From Davidsoniella eucalypti (lineage: Eukaryota; Ascomycota; Sordariomycetes; Microascales; Ceratocystidaceae), in assembly GCA_004009845.1 (NCBI GenBank), contig RMBW01000073.1:1-64000 (forward strand): a stretch of 64,000 nt of DNA, written 5' to 3'. The notes under the pieces were generated by a model, which saw only the letters and a program-made list of their open reading frames with translations, made no database searches and had not been told where the DNA came from. Positions 1 to 12,086 of the stretch are shown one piece after another (the first letter of the stretch is position 1; each line of letters begins with the position of its first letter). A program made the translations under genes and the position numbers.

Positions 1-481
1 TTTCCTCTTCCTAAGTGTTCCCGCAAACCTAGGCACACACCTTCTTTAGATGAAGGCCATTATTCAGATCGCATACTTGCTCACCCATTCTTTATCCAGG
101 TAAGAAAAGCCAGTTTGTCTCCGGAAGCCCGGCTGCACATGCCAAGCGGCATTGTCTCTTGTTGGCGACGGCTGTCCATATATACAGAGATACAAGTTGT
201 GACAGATATGGCCACAAAGGCATGGGCTACACAAGGACACACAGCAAAACTCCGTCTATACTTATTGTTTATTGACCTTGTTGAAACAAAGCGGCTATGC
301 ATGCTGCCGCTATTCTACAGTCATGAGCAGGTATCATAAAAATTGAGAACAGGCAAGGTATGTCATGCTACATATTGTTCCGCTTCATTCTTGAGGTATA
401 TTCCCATGTGGCCGACCACAGCTTTCCATAGCCTTGCTCTGCATACCAATCCTAGCAGGCTGGTCGGTCGCACATACCAAA

Positions 482-490
482 GTCACGTGG
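482..490. promoter_or_regulatory. CACGTG box upstream of the H2A.Z gene
   Basis: GTCACGTGG lies about 730 bp before the H2A.Z start codon. CACGTG is the known core of Cbf1/bHLH-type binding sites in fungi. The same core with a flanking T occurs in two other promoters of this window. The rest of 1-1222 holds no supportable gene. About 940-1210 is strongly pyrimidine-rich, as expected for a fungal promoter and leader. Confidence 0.4.
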
Positions 491-1222
491 CATTTTTTGT
501 TTATGTTTTACAGCTCTACTTTTTTTTGCGGGACAGGTGCCAACACGCGTCATGAAGAAAACAGGCCAGGTGGCAGCCAACAAACCACTCCTGGAAAGTG
601 TCCATCCGGCTTCTTTGGACAGCCCACCTATTTTCAGTTGCGAATAATCTTATACTGAGCCCCGATATTGCAGACAAGATGAAAAAAGAGGCATATATAA
701 CTTGGCTAGTCATTTGCCAGTCACATAATCCAGGAAACATGTGACGAATGAAAAAGATAAATCAATATACTTGCGCTGAGGCGCTACTAACCAAAGCAGC
801 TTCTGGAATTCCTGTTATACTCTGGAGCCTGGAAAAAAACATTCAAAAAAAACTTAGCAGTAAGTCGCCCAACCAAGCCTGGAAATTTCAACTCAACAGC
901 ACCTGTACGCCAAATCGAGCACCACCGTCGTGCTCGCCCAGCCTTTCCCGCTCCCTCGATTTCCATTTTATTACTATATTTTTTTTCCACTCAGAGATTC
1001 GAAACCCCTCCCTCCTCCATTTTTTTCCATTTTTTCTTCTTTTTTTTTCTCTCTCTTATCGAACAACGAAGCGAAACCGACATTTCCAACGTCTATTTTT
1101 TTTCCTCAACTTTTTTTCTCCTTCTTCGCTTCCATATCGTAATCCCGTGATATTATCCGATTCAACAACTTTTTTTCCCCGGATTTTTTTCACAATATCA
1201 ACTCTTTTTTCCTATTGCGACG

Positions 1223-3035
1223 ATGGCTGGTGGCAAGGGAAAGTCAGGCGGAAAGAGCTCTGGTGGCAAGACGTCTGCCGATGGCCCCAAGAAGCAGCAG
1301 AGCGCTTCGGTTCGTGCCGGTCTTCAGGTAAGCAAGAAGCGCCGTATATGTATTCTATACTCTGTGTTTTCGGTTTGGTCACAGGGCCGATGATTCGACG
1401 TTCACGAGACTTCTCACAATGATGATAACGGGTGGGTGGTTGGTTGTTGGGGCTTCGCTCACCCTAAGTAATAACGCTTAGTGCGAGCACAGCATAGCAT
1501 CAGTACAGCATGGCATCGAACTGCATATGCATCATAACCGACCACGACGACGAAAAATCAGACAACACACTAAGCATCTCACAAACCCGACGGAAGACAC
1601 GCCTCAGCACCGACGATGGGAGACTTAGTATCGGCGCGCACAGCAAATACAGACTTCAACTACAATTGACGTCCGGAGCTTGAAGTGGCCTCTCAATTGC
1701 TAGCGGCTATCCTATAGCTTTTTGGTTGCCGCCATTACTTCGTTGCTGTTTTTCTAGTAGTCACGCTACCAACGAAACAAAGCTAGGGCAACTAGCAGAC
1801 CACCAAATTCGATCGATTCTGCCCTACTATACTATCCAATGATGTGTCCACTGCAATATCCTCGCGCCAGCTCCCAGCCAAGCCGCTTATCCTTGGTCGC
1901 ACCAATGAACTATTTCTTCTCGGCACTGTTGTTTGTCTGCGCGACGCGTCGATGCGTATCGTCAGCCTCATTCCATTGCTCAATTCACTAGTCTCGGCAT
2001 GTCTCCGGCCTAAGCTTTTTTCCATCTACTTTACTAGCGGTCCAGGCATACCATGGTATTCTGCCACGAGTTACGGAACATACGAGTGGGGGAGGGCCTT
2101 GGCCCTCCAGCTGTGCTTCTCCTCTTTGCTGAGATATCTTGCGCAACATCGATACCAGCATTCACTTCTCAAGTCACACATTCACGAGTTTTCATCAATG
2201 GGCTGGCTTCTAGTAGTCACAAATGCGCTTTTATGAGTGGCTAAGCCTCACCTGGGATTAGAAGATGGGTCATAAAGAATATCATTGGTCGGCTACATTC
2301 CAAACGGCGCGTTTTCTGTCATATCACTTGGCCCATTAAAATTGAACCAATGCAGTACTCTGTGTTGCCAGTTTTATCCATCAGTCTAGACGCTATCTCT
2401 GGGTTTACTGCTTGGATATAGCTGTCAGTAGCGCATCTACCCCGCCATGTTGACGAACCTTGTATGCGATCCGTCTACTTTTAGCCATTTCTAGACGTCC
2501 ATACGAGGCAATCATTCCAAATCCACTAACAATCTCCAATACTTGAATCATCGGCATATCTATAACCTGACAACCAAACCGTTACACATAACAGAAGTTC
2601 TGAGGAAAAAAAAACTGACATTTGTGCAACAATAGTTTCCCTGTGGACGTGTCAAGCGTTACCTCAAGCAGAACACCCAGAACAAGGTGCGCGTCGGTGC
2701 CAAGGCTGCCGTTTACGTTACTGCTGTTCTAGAGTATCTCACTGCCGAGGTCCTCGAGTTGGCCGGCGTAAGTCATATCAAAATAAACATCAAATCTTAT
2801 TTACACATGCTAACTTATTCTCCTTTTTTTCCCCGTTTTTTAGAACGCCGCTAAGGATTTGAAGGCCAAACGTATCACTCCCCGTCATCTGCAGCTTGCT
2901 ATCCGTGGTGATGAGGAGCTAGATACTCTGATTCGCGCCACTATTGCCTACGGTGGTGTACTGCCTCACATCAACCGTGCGCTGTTGCTCAAGGTTGAGC
3001 AAAAGAAGAAGAAGGCTGCGCAAGCCGCGGCGTAA
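1223..3035 (+). CDS. htz1: Histone H2A variant H2A.Z
   Basis: This histone variant replaces H2A in nucleosomes near promoters and is deposited by the SWR1 complex. Three exons (1223-1327, 2636-2767, 2844-3035) give 142 residues. The N-terminal tail is Lys/Gly-rich (MAGGKGKSGGKSS). The core carries FPCGRVKRYLKQ, the acidic-patch region [20 protein letters not shown], and the H2A.Z docking region with RITPRHLQLAIRGDEELDTL and GGVLPHINRALL, ending in a Lys/Ala tail. The GDEELD and GGVLPHI signatures separate it from canonical H2A, and no SQ motif of H2A.X is present. Junctions use GTAAGC..AATAG and GTAAGT..TTTAG and keep frame. Intron 1 is 1,308 bp, very long for a fungus. No other histone gene is adjacent, which fits a replication-independent variant. 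Confidence 0.96.
1328..2635 (+). other. Outsized first intron of the H2A.Z gene
   Basis: This 1,308-bp intron has a consensus donor (GTAAGC) and a plausible branch and acceptor (ACTGAC then CAACAATAG). Its 130-codon open frame (1844-2236) has no recognisable domain and looks accidental. I find no transposon ends or RNA gene in it. Confidence 0.8.
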
Positions 3036-4466
3036 AAACCCCCAAAATACTCTTTGGTCACAATTTCTCTCATGAGTCTCAGTCTCAAAAGAGCGGTGTT
3101 TATGCGCTTTATCATCTCTCTTCTTACGCTTCATCCTTCTTCTTTCTTGTCTTTGTAGGCATTATCATAGTGCCATCTCCACTCTTCCTCGTCCAACTCA
3201 CATTGCTTGGTTGGTAGTTATTTTTCTAAAAGCTTCTTTTCGTTTATGTGCGATGAAGTCACTAGTCCCTCTTACACATACATCTTTCAGATATCCTTCT
3301 GTTTTAAATCACCCCCTATAACTTCTTGATTTTACACTACTCTCTTTCCCTCCCATCTTCCTCCTCTTGTCTACCGGGCACCACATCACCATTACGGGTT
3401 TTGCCATCTTCTTTTCTTTGATCTTCCAAATCACGAAATCACACTCTACTCTGCTCCATGTTATCGTTATATTGATACTTACCTATCGGTAATTTTTTTT
3501 ATCTATTTTTCTTTTTTTTTAACCAACCAAAAATCATATACGTACCAACGACTTGTGTACAGACAAGCGACACTTGAGTCAGTTTATGTGAACCTATGGT
3601 TAGTATCGCCTCTAATATTATTATGTACACTGTCTGTAAATGGTGTTTTTATCATAGCCTTTTATCATCTCTAGTGTTTATCTTTTTAGTTTCTGTAGTA
3701 CACAAACTTCGCCAAACTTGATATTCTCTCATAAAGCATTCATCTCAAAGAAGATACTCTGTAAGATTGGGTTTGAAACCCCCGGTCATGCATAAGTATG
3801 TCCTTTCCCTTACTTTCTATATGATTAACAACCCGTTTATGTGTGGCATTATTCTTGGGGGGGCTCATCTTTGCTCCTTTCTTGGCTAACTTTTTCTTGC
3901 TTGTTATTTGTCGTATGGTTGTGGGTTACTCCAGTGCTCTATACTCTTGATAGTTTTTTTTTCTCTACGTTCGTCTTAGTTTTATGAATACAGAGTATTG
4001 GTTCATTTTTTTGCATGTTCGGATATTGAATTGTTGGTTAAGGCATCTTTGTCCATAACGAACTCTAACGGTGATTACCTAATGTATTGAATCGAAATGG
4101 TAGTCTTTATAAATCCTTTGGGTTCTTGTTTTGTCTTGTATACCATTTGATTGCAAAGCGGTAATAATGAAAATCGAAACCTTACACATCAAGTGTCATC
4201 GCTACCATTAATAGGGTTGAATAGGGTTATGTATACATGGTTAGTTTCGTGTTACCAACTGGATATAAACATGTTGAGGCCGTGACCAATGACATATTAT
4301 AGATTTTTTGTAATGCGTAAAATAAGAATTAACTACCCAGCGTAAAGCTCAGCACTCATTAATCATGAAAAAAAAACTTGAAATTTTATTATTGTGTATT
4401 AACTCTGAAGAAGATGCAGGTGTTGCTATCGTGAAAGGGATGGAGGCCAGACTAGTCTGAGCAGTC
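3036..4466. other. Intergenic, 3' flank of H2A.Z, T-rich
   Basis: The first few hundred bases are pyrimidine-rich 3' UTR-like sequence. The rest is AT-rich, with no supportable gene or RNA. Confidence 0.6.
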
Positions 4467-4554
4467 CCGGATACTAGGAACACAGAAAACTGGTGCCAGA
4501 AAACACAGCCTCGCCCGGAGTCGAAAAGGAGCTCTAGACTATAAATGAAATCAT
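4467..4554 (-). repeat. LINE-derived fragment, shared with the relic at 21.7 kb
   Basis: About 88 bp here match 21,731-21,829 closely. Both contain GGTGCCAGAAAACAC, GCCTCGCCCGGAGT and GAAAAGGAGCTCT, and both end in ATAAAT-AAATCATC-like text followed by a short simple repeat (GAA here, CAT there). At 21.7 kb this block lies downstream, on the minus strand, of a recognisable LINE RNase H region. The copy here is therefore probably a severely 5'-truncated piece of the same element family, minus orientation. Confidence 0.6.
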
Positions 4555-4672
4555 CTGAAGAAGAAGAAGAAAAAAGAAGTTGTGATTTGGAGAAAAAAAA
4601 TAATAAGAAAAGGGACACGGCAAGAGTGAAGCCTCTTCCAGTCTCATCTTGAAACCATCATACCTTGGCTAC

Positions 4673-5643
4673 TCAATATCTGAGAAGCCTTGGGATAGGA
4701 GCCCGTACACCACTCAGTGGCATATCTATCTCCTCAACTTCCTCGGGAACAAGAGCCATAGCACCACCTGACGGACTGTCAGAGCCATCGGTTCCATCAT
4801 CGTCGCCGTCGTTTCCACGGCCATTCTTTTTAATGGCCTTTCTCTCCCGCGAAGGCGCACCAGTCTAGGGCTCTTCGCCTTGGTCTTCATGGAAGATAGC
4901 TTTTCATCCTTCGGTACTGTGAAATTGGTGATGATGAAGTTGTCGACGTTGTCACTGTTGAAGTCTTTCTTAGGTTTATCACTGTCATCGTCACCGGAAG
5001 GCTCAGACGGGCTTCCCAATAGCGAATCCCGGAGGAATATCACCGGCGGGGTCATCATCGATAAACGATTCCAGTAATTATTTCCCGATACCGAAGCCAC
5101 CATGGATGTCCATGCAGGTGGAACTCGGCGTTGTGTGTACCGCCAGTCTCAGAAACATCAGCAACAGAACGGGTCAACTTAGAAGTGGCGGCGCCAGAAG
5201 CGCAAGACTCTCGGGTCAACTTCGATCTCTTGAACAGAGCGGGGAAACAAGGCCATGGGAATATTTGCCGAGCCGCAAAAAATAACCCGTTCGTTTCTAA
5301 AGCCGATAACTTCCGGTCGAGCTTGTTGGCCGTTAGCGACGGCACGTCTAGCTCGAAGGGCGGCCCGTCTATTGACGCGATCAGCATAGGCGTTGTTAGC
5401 TGGGATGTAGCGATTGGAAGCCGCTGAATAAGAGTGATATCGGTCTTGTAACCGACATAACCATGGGCCCATGTTGAGGCAGATAATGAATGCGCAGCTG
5501 AAGATGTGGTCCTGGACAAACATGACATATTCCACGGTGACCAAGCTGGCAAGGTCGAAAGACCAAGCATATTGTAGACGCTCATCGAGTTCTTCTGAAC
5601 TGTAATGTATGGAAAACAGATTGAAGAAATTGAAGTCAGACAT
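4673..5643 (-). pseudogene. Decayed protein-coding gene of unknown family
   Basis: Coding-like sequence runs across this minus-strand stretch but changes frame several times. The first part (5643 to about 5230) reads from a Met through a hydrophobic segment (VEYVMFVQDHIFSCAFIICL) and an Arg/Ala-rich segment (NRRAALRARRAVANGQQ). The next part continues in a second frame (SKLTRSVADVSETGG, 5220-5110). A third frame gives GDDDSDKPKKDFNSDNVDNF (around 4990), and a fourth gives an Asp/Gly/Ser-rich tail ending ALVPEEVEEIDMPLSG and a stop at 4673. No intron set with good sites joins these, so several frameshifts are likelier. I do not recognise the family. A real multi-intron gene is the alternative. 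Confidence 0.4.
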
Positions 5644-8600
5644 CGCTGTTGTTGCTTGAGGTGGTTGTTCACACCCAAGGGACTGTGGTGGGCGCGAGAT
5701 GGTAGACGGGTAGAAAGTTATGGAGCTGAGAGAGTAACTGGCAAGCTTGGGCTGATATATCTTAACGCTGAGGCCGGCTCTGTGTAAACAATGGCTTTTT
5801 GGTTGATAGAATGATACATGAAGTTATTTCTTTTTCAGGTGGTCATGGTAGTTCTCACGTCTAGTTCTAGGCTATGAACAGGAAAGAAGAAAGACTACGG
5901 TGATTGGAGGCGGTATCGAAAGAAAATCATGTTGAAAACTCCTACGATCTAGAGCTTAGCATGTGAGTTCCAGAACTGTGTACTAGGCTACTTGCAGCTC
6001 AATTCTCACGAAGCAAGTTGTTCGGTGGCAAAGTGGCCATGATAGATTTTTCTCTCATGTGACAGTATGTTTGCAGCTATTAGGTATTTTGATATATTGG
6101 TTGTAAGTCTATACTTTCTCCAGGTGCATGTACTATAGGACTTATTCTCTCTTTACGCTGTGTAATAGTTCCATAGGACGATGTCCCAAACTAGAGCAAC
6201 TAGTCTAAGTGAAGACGATACCAACTAGCATTTGACTAACAGTGTTACTATGTCGATAGGTAGTCTTAATTAATAACATGCTTTTCGATGTAAGAAAAAA
6301 AGACGATAATATTATGTGATGACCATAACGTCATCACGTTTATTATTGTCCGGATATATCTTAGTCGATAGTGTGACGATAGTTTTAGGAAGGTAGCTGT
6401 GATAGCTCATCCGAAGAAAATATATCCGCTAGCCAATTTAGTAAACTGGGCATGTCAAATATCATAGACAAGCGTGTGAAACCATAGATTTTGAATCCTG
6501 TGCTCAAGTGCTTAAGTGAAGACTCTCCTAAGGAATAGTATTTCCTTAGTCATCAAAGCTAACACTAGAAAGAATGTGCCATCGTGTTGATGAAAAAAGT
6601 ATATTTCTACGGTAGCTCGGTGGGTCATTTGTGGGTTCCTTCATTACATATATGTACATATCAGCGACATAATTTAAAGCATCTACCAACAACGATAAGA
6701 ATTGAAGTTTGAGTATCCTAGATTGTCATTTATTAAGGGTTATACAACCCTATAATTTATACTCTATTCTAAACCCTTTTACCAGAATTATTCTTTTAGT
6801 AGCTCGTACAATTTGATAAAAATAAGGCAACCCGTAAAACTAGGGCCAAGATACACAATAGGGAGAGCAAAAGAGCTGAACTGAGTTCGCTAATTACGAA
6901 TATAAAAAAAGTTGAGGAATTGAGCAGTAAAGTTAGTGATTGGTTAAGAATTTTGCATAAACTGAGGGAGGAAGAAGCGAAGCCAACTATCGATAGCCAT
7001 CAGAATGTTCAATACGAGCGGCGAATTCCCAACTTGAAATGATAGCCGCAATAATGAAACTTGAAGGTGACCTAGACCTTAGATGTATACATATCATTTG
7101 TGTCAGCTGCGAAAGGGTTGAAAAAAGTTCATCTGTAACCTCTTCTTGTCTTATTTCAGGTGGATGGATTTGTATTACGGGATGGAATAATGATGAAGAG
7201 GGGGGCTAAAGAAAGTAAAAGGCAACATAATGGTAGGATTGTTAACTTCGGCATGATCATATGTAACTTATTCGAGCTATGTATAATGGAAGTTACGACT
7301 ACTTATTGACATAGTACAGAATAGATATAGCAGTAGTAGCTTATGTGATCATATATTAGTACATATCCATGTAGTATGTGTTCGTACTTGATTAGAAAGG
7401 TGTGTCAACAGCTGACTTGAAGTGCCGGCTATGCCGCACACCAACTTTGAAGCTATAATGTGTGTTGTGGGTGGGTGATATGTACTACTACATGTATATG
7501 GTCGTCATCATATCATATTAGTGCATATATACAGTATAGAGAAGACTAAATGCTACTGTAAAAAGACAGGTTGCTGCTAATAACAGAAAGGAGGGTAGCA
7601 TGGAGACGGATTCATAGGGCCGCATGACAGATAGCAATCAGACCAAAATGAGGCAAAACGAAGTATACTGTCTGTGTTTTTTTTGTTATTGTTATCTACG
7701 AATTCCCAAAATACAGAATAACAAAAAAAATGATACATGAAATAATAAAGAAAAAAAAGCCGTCAGGAAAAAAAGGGGAGGGCACGGGCAATTTGATAAC
7801 AAACGGCGTGTCCTTACTTGCTGTTTTCAAGAAGAAAGAAGCCCTTTTTTTTTCATGCTTCTTTTCTTTTCCCTCTTTTCCCCTTCTCGCTCTTCTATTT
7901 TGCGTCTTGATATATAAAATTAAGCTCGAGCGTGCAGATGGCGGATTTTTCAGACTGCATATAAATTTGCTGTAGCGGTGGAAACACTATTTAGCATCGA
8001 AGGGCAAGTGAAGAGAGAAATGATTGAAAAAGCATAGACATTCTTGATATTAGCCCTTTTTTGTCTTTTCTTTGTGATGTTGGCTATTCGGTTGTTTAGT
8101 TGGACTTTTAGGGCATTGATATACAAGATTTGCGTCTTTTTTTGTTGATGGTCTTTGAATCATCCCGTTGTCTTTGCTTTAATTTTATATTAACTTGTTT
8201 TATCCGAATCTCGGAGTCGGCTATAAGTACTGCCTGATGCCTAGTTGTTTAGCTTATTGGCTTCGACTTGGCCAGATTAATTTCATGCTTTTCCCCGATA
8301 TAAAGGAAATATTTAGAAAAGGTCTTGGCATGAAAGTTAGTCGTCTTCGGTACGGTTCATGGATGGACATGGGCCGATAGATGATATCGATTGTTGAGTT
8401 ATCAAGTACGTGAAGATAGTGTTTCTGTCTTCTTTGATTGGACTATGACGACCGGATCTGTTACAAAAAGACGTGCTAAACGAATGCCATACATATAAAC
8501 ATAGAACCAAGCCAGTAAATAAGGGAGACGATACGCAAGGACTCAGAAACAGGAATAAGACCAGTGTCAGGTTAGAGACAAGGATATTGTTGTTGTTTGC

Positions 8601-11079
8601 CAGAGCCGTTGTTAGGTATATTGGGAGGTAGTGTAAGCAAAGGCCTTTTTCTTTTTGCTTTCTTTTTTTCTGTTTCTTCTGTATTTCTCTCGTTCTGAAG
8701 TGGTTATTGTTTATTTGTCTTTGCTGTCTTAGTTATAATGACAATATAAAATCAAAAAAAGTTTGCATATGCTGTGCATATCGCAAATTAATCAATAATC
8801 AGCCTTTTGGGCTGAAGTGGCGATTGCTTTGCTGATGTTTGTCCTAGGACAAAATTTGGATACATACATGTGCATATGACTTTATGGCTGAAGACCCTGC
8901 TTATCCTTTTTTTTCTTTTTCTTCTTTTTTCTATTCTCTTTCTTTTCCAACTGGGTTAACCCCTATATCGGTTGCCGTTGGACGAAGGAGGAGAAAGCCT
9001 GTTGTGGCTTTCGTATATGTGACAGGTATTATAGCTTTCTGGGTAGATTAAGCAACGGTTGGCCACACATTGACCTCTTACTAATACCGTCGTAGGTTCA
9101 TGATTTTGGATGCTCATTATATGGGGAGTTTGTGAAGACTAACGCTAATATAGTCATGGCAACGACAGGTAGAGCAAGAGATGAAAGGCGGGCTTCTCAT
9201 TAGGAGACGTGACAACCAGATAGGTGACGTATAATAGTACGTATAAGCACAGTAACTGGCATACATATCGTACAGTAGTTCACGTACACGCTTCTGGCAT
9301 GTTCTGTGTAGGTTGAGTATGAATAGATGTTTTGCCGAAGCGAAACGAGTAGGAAGAGGAGAAGGAGGGGACGACGAAGGGAGAAAGCTCGCCACAACGG
9401 TGTTCACATATTAAAAGAATAGACGAAACAATGATTGTGCTGAAGATGAGGGCGAGGCCAGCCTTTCTAGTTCACAGCAGGGACTTATGGTCCAATAGGT
9501 CGATAAAGAAGGCAGATCATCGTCCTTATATCTGACATCGTGATCACTTTTCTAGACCTTTTTTCAGTTTTTTTTTTTACTTTCATCTTCTTCTAGTTTG
9601 GTCTTGTTCTTTGCCCTGGACTAGATTCCATGACTGGATTCCAGGACTAAAGTTCAGGAACAGTTCCCGTACAAAAAGGTACAAGAAGTCTGTTGGCAAG
9701 TCGACTAAGCAAGGGGAAGAGCGGAAGGAAGAACAGGAATAGGGGAAACTGCCAAACGAGACGAGGGCAGAGCATATCAACCGTGTATTGATATTGATTG
9801 CATTCATTCATTAGTATCGTTGGCTGTAATGTATGTATGCATATAGACAAGAGGCAGACAGACAGGCTGGCCAGATGGCCACATTGGAACAGACAGATAT
9901 TAGTTCTGTATGCAGACAGAAGCTAGGCTGGCGTGGTCCAGGCCCCGGCAGTGGAAGAAGAGAGCCTATTGAGCTGAGCAAGCTTGACAAGAGAGCAAAA
10001 AAAGGAAAGGAAAGATGGGCTATGCAGGAGAAAGGAAGGGAGCAACGGCAAGATAAGAGGAAGAGGGGCCCTGTCGCTGTCTGAAGGTTGTGTACAGCAT
10101 TGTAGAATGGAGCTGTGATCTTCTTGGTAATGGGTGTCTTTCATGGCTGTACCAGGAACGGCACCAGAAGAATAAGAAGAGATACGTAAAGAAAAGGGAA
10201 GCTATACCGATACGACTAGAGTGGAAGAATGCGATGCAGGTGCAAGATGCAAAGAGATGAACTTGGAAACGAGTCCGATTTAGGAGTTTTGTTTTTTGGC
10301 GCTAATTGTTTCTTAGTGATTTCTAATTATCATTGTTTATGTGTGCATCTGCATCTGTATTTGCATCTGCATGTCCCCTTCTTTTATTTCCATGGTCAAC
10401 CTCTTTAATTTTCCATTAAATAGGTCGCAGGACAGAGTCGAATAACGACAGCACCCGCAAAGTCTATGGTTGACCCCTCTCTACATGTAGTCAGCCTCTT
10501 GAATTTCCGGAAGTAGGGCTCTTCAAACAGTGGGTTTGGCGGATTCTTACAGTGGGTCAAAGTGGACGTCGCCACTGAAGAAGCTAGCACTAAAGCAACT
10601 GAAGCAGGTAAAGTGAGGTAGCAAATGAGATCAAGCACTACCGTAGTAGTGGTATATCAGCCTTGTCCTGCTGGTCGTTCTCCCCTCCCCCTCTGCAGGG
10701 CCTCTCGCTAAGTACCCTAGACTTGGCTTCTTTAGTGGCCGTGGCAGCACACTCAGGTGCAGTTCAGCGGCCTGGCCCACTGTCCTTTCCAGGCGGTCTA
10801 GCGAGAGCAGCAGTAGAACTTGCTTCTGGAAGATGGAGAGGGGGTATGTTTTAATTTTATTATTGATTTTTTTCTTCAAATTATCTTTCCTGTCCCTCCC
10901 TTTATTTCACTGCATATTTCCTGGTGCCTTTAGTGCTAATAGAACGAACGAGCTTATGTATTAATATTTTATTCCTACTGTTAATTGCTTCAGTCAGCCC
11001 AGATCGAAGAAGACGCAAGGAAAGAAGAAAAAAAAGCACGAACCAAATCTAGCAGCGGCCAAATTTGAAGCTACTGTTA
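5644..11079. other. Gene desert
   Basis: About 5.4 kb of AT-rich sequence with short homopolymer and dinucleotide runs. Small open frames lack domains and codon structure. One palindrome (6302-6350) is listed separately. A short GCATCTGCATCTG-type reiteration occurs near 10,344-10,374. I see no gene, tRNA or complete mobile element. Confidence 0.55.
6302..6350. repeat. Imperfect palindrome, about 49 bp
   Basis: Two arms of 21-22 bp are separated by six bases. The inner eight bases are perfect (GTGATGAC at 6316-6323 against GTCATCAC at 6330-6337), and most outer bases also pair. It could be a hairpin core of a decayed inverted-repeat element or a protein-binding dyad. No longer terminal repeats or duplicated target are evident. 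Confidence 0.5.
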
Positions 11080-12086
11080 CCTCTTTTTTTTTCTTTTCTT
11101 TTTCGCTGTTGTTAAATTTTTTCCCTTTTTTTTCTCTACTCATTGTGGGCTATCAAGAAAACCAACACCTTTCCCCCATTATCAAGTCTTCCGCCCTCCC
11201 TCCCCCCATTGGACCACGGCGGAAAAGATCGGACAACGGCCATCACGACTGACGATTGCTTTATTATTATTTCGATTTCCTTCCTCTCAGTCTTCTTTCT
11301 CTCTCTTCCCCGCAGAGCTTGCCGACCAAATTTCTCGTCGACCGACCATCCATCGATCCATTGTGCGATCTGCTCGCCCGCCTGAAGGAGAAAAGAAAAA
11401 CAAGACCGACTTGCTGACTGGCTGTCCCTGAGCGACTGACTGATTGATTGATTGATTCTGGTTTGATTAGTCTGGGCGTTCTCGTTTCGCTCCAATCTCT
11501 CTCTTATTTTCTTTCTCAGCCGTCCTCCACTTGCTGTGATTGGAACAGAAAAAAACACACCCGCCAATCCAATCCAACCACTTCTCGTCAATCCTCTCCA
11601 CCTTAACTTCAACGTCGACTCTGCATCGTTGTTATCCTTCTGACACCTTTTTTTTTTCTCTGGTTCCTGCCGCTGCCCCTTCGCCCTCATTGCACAAGGC
11701 CGTCCAGCACCGCCATCCCCTTCCTCACTTTTTGTCCCGACCGACTGCCCCGTTAAACGCCACAGAGACGCCCTGTATCGATAGATAGCTCCATTTCCAG
11801 CACTCTGGTCATTCCATATCCTGACGACGTTACGCCTCTTTGCATCACCATCACCATCTCCTCTCCCACCTCCACTGTCGCCTCGACCATAATCATCTCC
11901 AGAACCGGCAATCTCAACTCAAAATCGGAACACTGATCTCGATTCTCTTGTGTTCTCCTGCGACCGTCCCCCCTTTGCTGCCAATCCAACTGTCGTCTGC
12001 TTTTGCCAGAGTGACTGCAAAACCCACACGGCCCCGTCTTTACCGACTCTCTGTTTTAATTCTCTCGACTTCGCTCTCCCCAAAAA
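11080..12086 (+). promoter_or_regulatory. Pyrimidine-rich promoter and long leader of the RRM-R3H gene
   Basis: This 1-kb stretch before the start codon at 12087 is dominated by CT-rich runs, with a short (TGAT)n tract near 11,440. This is typical of a fungal promoter and long 5' UTR. No upstream exon can be defended. Confidence 0.45.

Noticed and set aside
748..1422. 224-codon plus frame over the H2A.Z promoter and exon 1
   Set aside because: It reads through the pyrimidine-rich leader and exon 1 in the wrong frame. Composition is Phe/Ser-rich from the CT tracts, and H2A.Z is certain in another frame.
1410..1530. Possible intronic C/D snoRNA (AATGATGA near 1,418)
   Set aside because: No D box (CTGA) at a suitable distance and no terminal stem.
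1844..2236. 130-codon frame inside the H2A.Z intron
   Set aside because: No domain, no start context worth noting, and it lies wholly within an intron with good splice signals.
11136..11690. 184-codon minus frame upstream of the RRM-R3H gene
   Set aside because: It is the reverse of the CT-rich leader, so it is Arg/Lys/Glu-rich by composition. No domain.
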